From an uncultured Lachnospiraceae bacterium (GTDB taxonomy: Bacteria > Bacillota > Clostridia > Lachnospirales > Lachnospiraceae), in NCBI GenBank assembly GCA_946558465.1, contig CAMNTM010000004.1:204524-268523 (forward strand): a stretch of DNA of 64,000 bases, given 5' to 3'. Every line of letters begins with the position of its first letter. Position 1 is the first letter of the stretch. The notes below the pieces were generated by a model that ran no database searches, was not told the DNA's origin, and saw only the letters and a list, made by a program, of their open reading frames with translations. The translations under genes were made by a program, and so were the position numbers. Positions 59,686 to 64,000 of the stretch are shown here, one piece after another.

Positions 59686-60222
59686 TTATTCCCTCTTTGA
59701 ATCCGCCAAAACACCATCCTCAGGTATAGATTCGTATTGTTTTACATAATCCGAGGAAGGACTTGTATATTCAATTACCTGTTCTGACGAAGCATACACC
59801 ATTCCCAATACTTCCTGGGCTCTCTCACGTACTTCCTCCAGATTTACAGAATCCATCACGGAATTATAACGGGTATTATTTTCTTCCCGCATATCCGCCA
59901 GTTCCTCCTGCAGTACAGTAATATTTTCCGAATGGCTTGTGATCTTAGATTGAAGCTTTACATAATGTACACAGACAACCAGTGCGAGCACCGCTGCCGT
60001 TGTCAGAAACAATACATATCCCGGATTCATGCGCATAGCCTGTCTCCGGTTTTTTCTTACCTGACTGCTTGTCTTATGTTTTCTTTTTGGCTCCTCTTCC
60101 CGCCTCTTCTGCTCTTTTCCGGGAGCATATACAGGCTTGGCCGCTACATTTCCATATACATACATCTGCCCCTGTGTTCTGTTATGTGGTTGTCTGCTTC
60201 TTCGTGCTGTTCCTGCCTGCAT
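59686..60222 (-). CDS. ftsL: FtsL-like septum protein
   Basis: One TM followed by coiled-coil; between rsmH and the PBP genes. Confidence 0.7.
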   Translation of the reverse strand: MQAGTARRSRQPHNRTQGQMYVYGNVAAKPVYAPGKEQKRREEEPKRKHKTSSQVRKNRRQAMRMNPGYVLFLTTAAVLALVVCVHYVKLQSKITSHSENITVLQEELADMREENNTRYNSVMDSVNLEEVRERAQEVLGMVYASSEQVIEYTSPSSDYVKQYESIPEDGVLADSKRE

Positions 60223-60268
60223 AGTACTCCCCCCTTCATAATTTATAAAATATTAAATATCTCCCTCG

Positions 60269-61210
60269 TCACCTTGCGGTCCGCTCAAATATTCTAAGCT
60301 TCGCACTCTTAGATCGGCTGTTCTTTTCCTGCTCTTCTTTACCCGGCAGTATAGGCTTCTTTGTCACGATTCTCCCCTTCGAAACATTTCCGCATACGCA
60401 TACCGGAAAATCCGGCGGACATGTACATGGATTTTCAGCCCGCCTGAAAGCACCTTTTACAATTCTGTCCTCCAGTGAATGAAAGGTTATAATACACAGC
60501 CTTCCTTGTGGATTTAAAAGCTCAATCATATCATCAAGCGAATCTCTAAGCACCTCAAGCTCCCGGTTCAGCTCGATCCGGATCGCCTGAAAGGTTCGTT
60601 TTGCCGGATGTCCGGACTTCTTCTGATACTTCATGGGAATGGCCCCTTTTATAATCTCTGCCAGCTTTCCCGTTGTGTCTACAGGCTCCTTCCCGCGTGC
60701 CAGCACAATATGCTTTGCAATGTTTTTCGCAAACTTATCCTCACCGTAATCACGAATCACGCGGTAAAGCTCTGTCTCGCTGTACCCATTAACGATGTCT
60801 CTGGCTGTCATCTTCTGACGTGTATCCATCCGCATATCCAGAGGTGCATCTTCGCGATAGGAGAATCCCCGCTCTGCCGTATCGAGCTGATAAGATGATA
60901 CGCCCAGATCAAGCATGATCCCATCGACCTTGTCAATGCCAAGCTCATGAAGCTTTGACTTCATACCGCAGTAGTTGCTTCTTACTACTATGACCTTCTC
61001 CTTGAAGTCTTTTAATCGAATACCTGCAGCCTCAATCGCTGCCGCATCCTGATCTATTCCTATAATACTCCCCTTACTGCCGAGACGCCTGCACACCTCT
61101 AAGCTGTGTCCGCCTCCGCCGAGCGTACCGTCTACATAAGTACCGTCCGGCTTAATCATCAATCCATCAACTGTTTCTTTAAGCAATACTGACTCGTGTC
61201 TGAATTCCAT
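60269..61210 (-). CDS. rsmH: 16S rRNA (cytosine(1402)-N(4))-methyltransferase RsmH
   Basis: [34 protein letters not shown]. Confidence 0.97.
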   Translation of the reverse strand: MEFRHESVLLKETVDGLMIKPDGTYVDGTLGGGGHSLEVCRRLGSKGSIIGIDQDAAAIEAAGIRLKDFKEKVIVVRSNYCGMKSKLHELGIDKVDGIMLDLGVSSYQLDTAERGFSYREDAPLDMRMDTRQKMTARDIVNGYSETELYRVIRDYGEDKFAKNIAKHIVLARGKEPVDTTGKLAEIIKGAIPMKYQKKSGHPAKRTFQAIRIELNRELEVLRDSLDDMIELLNPQGRLCIITFHSLEDRIVKGAFRRAENPCTCPPDFPVCVCGNVSKGRIVTKKPILPGKEEQEKNSRSKSAKLRIFERTAR

Positions 61211-61221
61211 ATCTTCTCCCT

Positions 61222-61671
61222 CTAGATACTGAATCCACTTGCTTCCATATCAGATGCAATATCCTCAATATTAAGCTCCACTTCAGCATTCTTCTCGTCC
61301 CATCTTGCCTTGTCCCATATCTCGGCACGCTTCCCCATACCGATAAACACGACTTCCTTATCCAGTCCTGCATAGGTCCTGAGAACAGAAGGGATTAGTG
61401 TCCTGCCCTGCTTGTCCAGATCCCCATCTGTCGCACTTCCCTGAAAGAAATACGCAAAAGCACGGGCTTTTTTATCTGTGGTTGTAGGTAAAGCGTTAAG
61501 TTTCTCTTCAAAGGCACTCCATTCTATCTCCGGGTATACATACAGGCAGTTCTCCATTCCTTTTGTTATGACGAAATGCTCCCCTAAATCGTCACGAAAC
61601 TTTGCCGGAATGATTAGTCTGCCTTTGGCATCAATATTATGACTGTACTCCCCCTTCAACATATTGTTCAC
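61222..61671 (-). CDS. mraZ: Division/cell wall cluster regulator MraZ
   Basis: [35 protein letters not shown]. Confidence 0.97.
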   Translation of the reverse strand: MNNMLKGEYSHNIDAKGRLIIPAKFRDDLGEHFVITKGMENCLYVYPEIEWSAFEEKLNALPTTTDKKARAFAYFFQGSATDGDLDKQGRTLIPSVLRTYAGLDKEVVFIGMGKRAEIWDKARWDEKNAEVELNIEDIASDMEASGFSI

Positions 61672-61680
61672 CCTTTTCTA

Positions 61681-61751
61681 CCACTTAAAACCACTTTTCA
61701 CCACTTTCTACCACTTGAAACCATTGTAAAACACTTTTAAAGGTATTTCAA
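61681..61751 (-). promoter_or_regulatory. MraZ-box array over the mraZ promoter
   Basis: Minus strand AAGTGG copies at 10-bp period (61681, 61691, 61701, 61711), degenerate copies at 61721 and 61731; promoter TTGAAA-N17-TACAAT at 61723-61751. Confidence 0.88.
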
Positions 61752-61912
61752 GTATTTTTTTATTTTTTATATAACAAAAACGAATAGGCAGAGGAAATGT
61801 TCTCTCGGTTGGTTATGCATATAACAGAGTGTGAGGGCGTGACAGAACAGCTCAAAGCCAGCAATCAAATCCGAAACACATTGAAAATTTTCGATGAAAT
61901 TTTTCTAACCCA

Positions 61913-61960
61913 TTGACAACGTCAAAAATCCGTGTTACATTACCTAATAGAGTTAGTAAT
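61913..61960 (+). promoter_or_regulatory. Promoter and palindromic operator of the MarR gene
   Basis: TTGACA-N17-TACATT; ATTACcTAAtagagTTAGTAAT (61939-61960) overlaps the -10. Confidence 0.7.
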
Positions 61961-61980
61961 TATGAAAGGTACAATAACAC

Positions 61981-62406
61981 ATGGACTACACTGAATTGGC
62001 GATACAACTTATTGATTTGCGCGCCTCTGCACCGCAAATTAAGATGGAGCGAACCATGTCCCGAATTGCAAGGGGAGAGGTTTTAGCGTTAAATTATTTG
62101 GCGGCAAACGGAAACCAGGCATATCCTAAAGATATGAGTAAGGCGCTTATGCTGACCACGGCGAGAATCGCAGCCATACTGAAATCTTTAGAGGGACAGG
62201 ATATGATTACACGAACCCCTGACCCTTCAGACAGCCGACAGATCATTGTTTGCCTGACGGAAAAAGGTATATCCTTGGCCCAAGAGCGCCGAACTGGAAT
62301 GATTCATTCGGTGGCAAAAATGCTGGAGGCTTTAGGAGAAGAGGATGCAAAAGCGTATGTCCACATACAAGCCAGACTGATTGAGTTGGGCGATATTTGG
62401 AGGTGA
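61981..62406 (+). CDS. MarR family transcriptional regulator
   Basis: MSKALMLTTARIAAILKSLEGQDMITRTPDPSDSRQIIVCLTEKG. Confidence 0.92.
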   Translation: MDYTELAIQLIDLRASAPQIKMERTMSRIARGEVLALNYLAANGNQAYPKDMSKALMLTTARIAAILKSLEGQDMITRTPDPSDSRQIIVCLTEKGISLAQERRTGMIHSVAKMLEALGEEDAKAYVHIQARLIELGDIWR

Positions 62407-62474
62407 TAATCTTTGTAAAACACAGGATCGAACAATAAAATAGCTGAGGCGCTATAGATTACTATAGGGATAAG

Positions 62475-62508
62475 TCCTATGCGAGCAATTCGCATAGGAT
62501 TTCATTTT
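62475..62508 (+). terminator. Terminator/attenuator hairpin in the ABC-transporter leader
   Basis: TCCTATGCGA-gcaat-TCGCATAGGA then TTTCATTTTTT; competing ATAGG...CCTAT upstream. Confidence 0.7.
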
Positions 62509-62527
62509 TTATTTAGGAGGTAACAAC

Positions 62528-63442
62528 ATGAACCCAATTATACAAGTAGAGCATTTCTCTAAAAAGTACGGGGATTTTACAGCGGTGGAGGATATTTCTT
62601 TCACCGTAGACGAAGGCAGTATTTTTGCTTTTCTAGGCCCCAACGGCGCAGGTAAAAGCACGACAATCAATACCCTGTGTACGATCCTTGACAAAACGGC
62701 GGGCACTCTGACAATCAACGGTCATGATGTCTGTGAAGAACGAAGTTTAGTGCGCAAGGACATCGGGATTGTCTTTCAGGATTCTACGCTCGACGCTCAA
62801 ATGACCGTGGAAGAAAACCTGAAATACCATTGCAGCTTCTACAAGGTGCCGAAAAGCGAAGTACGGGAACGCGTCAACTTTGCTCTTGATTTGGTGGAGC
62901 TTACGGAATGGAAACGAGCAGCGGTAGGCAGTCTGTCCGGCGGCATGAAACGGCGGGCGGAGATCGCAAGAGGGCTGGTACACAACCCCAAGGTTTTATT
63001 TCTGGACGAACCCACAACAGGTCTGGATCCACAGACCAGAGCCAACGTGTGGGAATATATCCAGCGGCTCCAAAAGCAGAAAAATATGACAATCTTTCTT
63101 ACCACCCACTACATGGACGAGGCGGAGGTCTGTTCAAAAGTCGTCATTATGGATCACGGAAAAATCGTTGCCCAAGATACACCGATGAACTTAAAACACC
63201 AATATACAGGCACGGAGGTCGATGTTGTATGCACCCTGACTGAACCGTTGGAATCCACATTGAATGAACGGGAGGTTTCTTATCGGAAAGATGGGAACAA
63301 ACTGATTTTCCATACAAAGAAAGCACCTGATGCATTGGAAATTTTATCCACGCACAGGGGCGAAATTACAGATTTTGAAGTAAAGAACGGAACGCTGAAC
63401 GAAGTGTTCCTTGCGATTACGGGAAAGGAGATTCGAGAATGA
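62528..63442 (+). CDS. ABC transporter ATP-binding protein (DrrA-like)
   Basis: LGPNGAGKSTTI Walker A, LSGGMKRRAEIARGL signature, VLFLDEPTTGLD Walker B. Confidence 0.96.
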   Translation: MNPIIQVEHFSKKYGDFTAVEDISFTVDEGSIFAFLGPNGAGKSTTINTLCTILDKTAGTLTINGHDVCEERSLVRKDIGIVFQDSTLDAQMTVEENLKYHCSFYKVPKSEVRERVNFALDLVELTEWKRAAVGSLSGGMKRRAEIARGLVHNPKVLFLDEPTTGLDPQTRANVWEYIQRLQKQKNMTIFLTTHYMDEAEVCSKVVIMDHGKIVAQDTPMNLKHQYTGTEVDVVCTLTEPLESTLNEREVSYRKDGNKLIFHTKKAPDALEILSTHRGEITDFEVKNGTLNEVFLAITGKEIRE

Positions 63443-64000
63443 ACCCAATTACAGCAATTGTACAAAGAAATTTACTAAATTATGTCAGGAGTAAGGGACG
63501 GGTATTTGGATCGCTCTTTATGTCCATGTTTATGCTGGTGATGTTTTCGTTTCTGATGAAATCCTCCATGAGCGGCCTTGACGCACCCATGCCTTATCTA
63601 ATTTCCGGCGTGATCATCATGAGCGTGTTTCAGGTTAGCGTAAATAATTCCTCCGATATCCTGTCCGACATTTCCAGCGGCTATATGAAAGAAGTTTTAG
63701 TTGCACCTATTGCGCGGACACAGATTTCCATGGGGCACATTCTGTCGGGGGCAGTAATCGCCACGCTGCAAGGCGTCGTTACTATGATCTGCGGCATTGT
63801 GCTTGGACTGCGGGTGAGTGTCCTGCAAATCCTGTCTCTGGCTGTGGTCATGTTGGTTTCCGCTATGACATTCAGCACTATCGGCCTGTTTTTGGCTACG
63901 GTTTCACGGAACTCCCCCGCCTTTCAAACCCTCAGCTCCATGATAATGATGCCCCTGACCTTTGTTTCCGGTGCGTATATCCCTACCACCATCATACCCG
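63439..64000 (+). CDS. ABC-2 type permease (truncated by window edge)
   Basis: Read by eye: MNPITAIVQRNLLNYVRSKGRVFGSLFMSMFMLVMFSFLMK...; ATGA overlap with the upstream stop; open to the edge. Not in the ORF track. Confidence 0.9.
   Translation, partial: MNPITAIVQRNLLNYVRSKGRVFGSLFMSMFMLVMFSFLMKSSMSGLDAPMPYLISGVIIMSVFQVSVNNSSDILSDISSGYMKEVLVAPIARTQISMGHILSGAVIATLQGVVTMICGIVLGLRVSVLQILSLAVVMLVSAMTFSTIGLFLATVSRNSPAFQTLSSMIMMPLTFVSGAYIPTTIIP

Noticed and set aside
61681-61740. Short regular repeats resembling a mini CRISPR array
   Set aside because: The 10-bp period with AAGTGG cores upstream of mraZ fits MraZ boxes; there are no 25-40-bp repeats with unique spacers and no cas genes.

Overview
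The window looks like core chromosome from a spore-forming Lachnospiraceae-type Firmicute; this taxonomic call is inferred from gene content and order. Most genes are on the minus strand. Recognisable blocks are: (i) an AgrC/LytTR-type two-component pair, with the kinase truncated at the left edge; (ii) gpmI and an esterase; (iii) a THF riboswitch upstream of folT; (iv) a tRNA-Gly; (v) the secDF-recJ-apt-relA-MBL-hemZ-hisS-aspS string; (vi) a SCIFF RiPP locus whose 47-aa precursor peptide is missing from the supplied ORF track; (vii) spoVT with a perfect 15-bp inverted repeat over its Shine-Dalgarno; (viii) a peptidase/DUF969/DUF979 block (M14 carboxypeptidase, two predicted membrane proteins, M29-like peptidase, pcp) with a divergent TetR gene and paired operator-like repeats; (ix) prsA-like, mfd and pth; (x) sigG, sigE, spoIIGA; (xi) a dcw cell-division cluster (mraZ to ftsZ) with MraZ boxes but no murG, murE, murB or ftsA; (xii) a MarR/ABC-2 exporter operon cut by the right edge. 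I saw no CRISPR array, rRNA or intact transposon. Best leads: the DUF969/DUF979 pyroglutamyl-peptide block and its operators, the SCIFF pair, the spoVT hairpin, the 11-bp-period repeats at 45163-45190, and the hairpin-bearing gap between ftsW and ftsQ.
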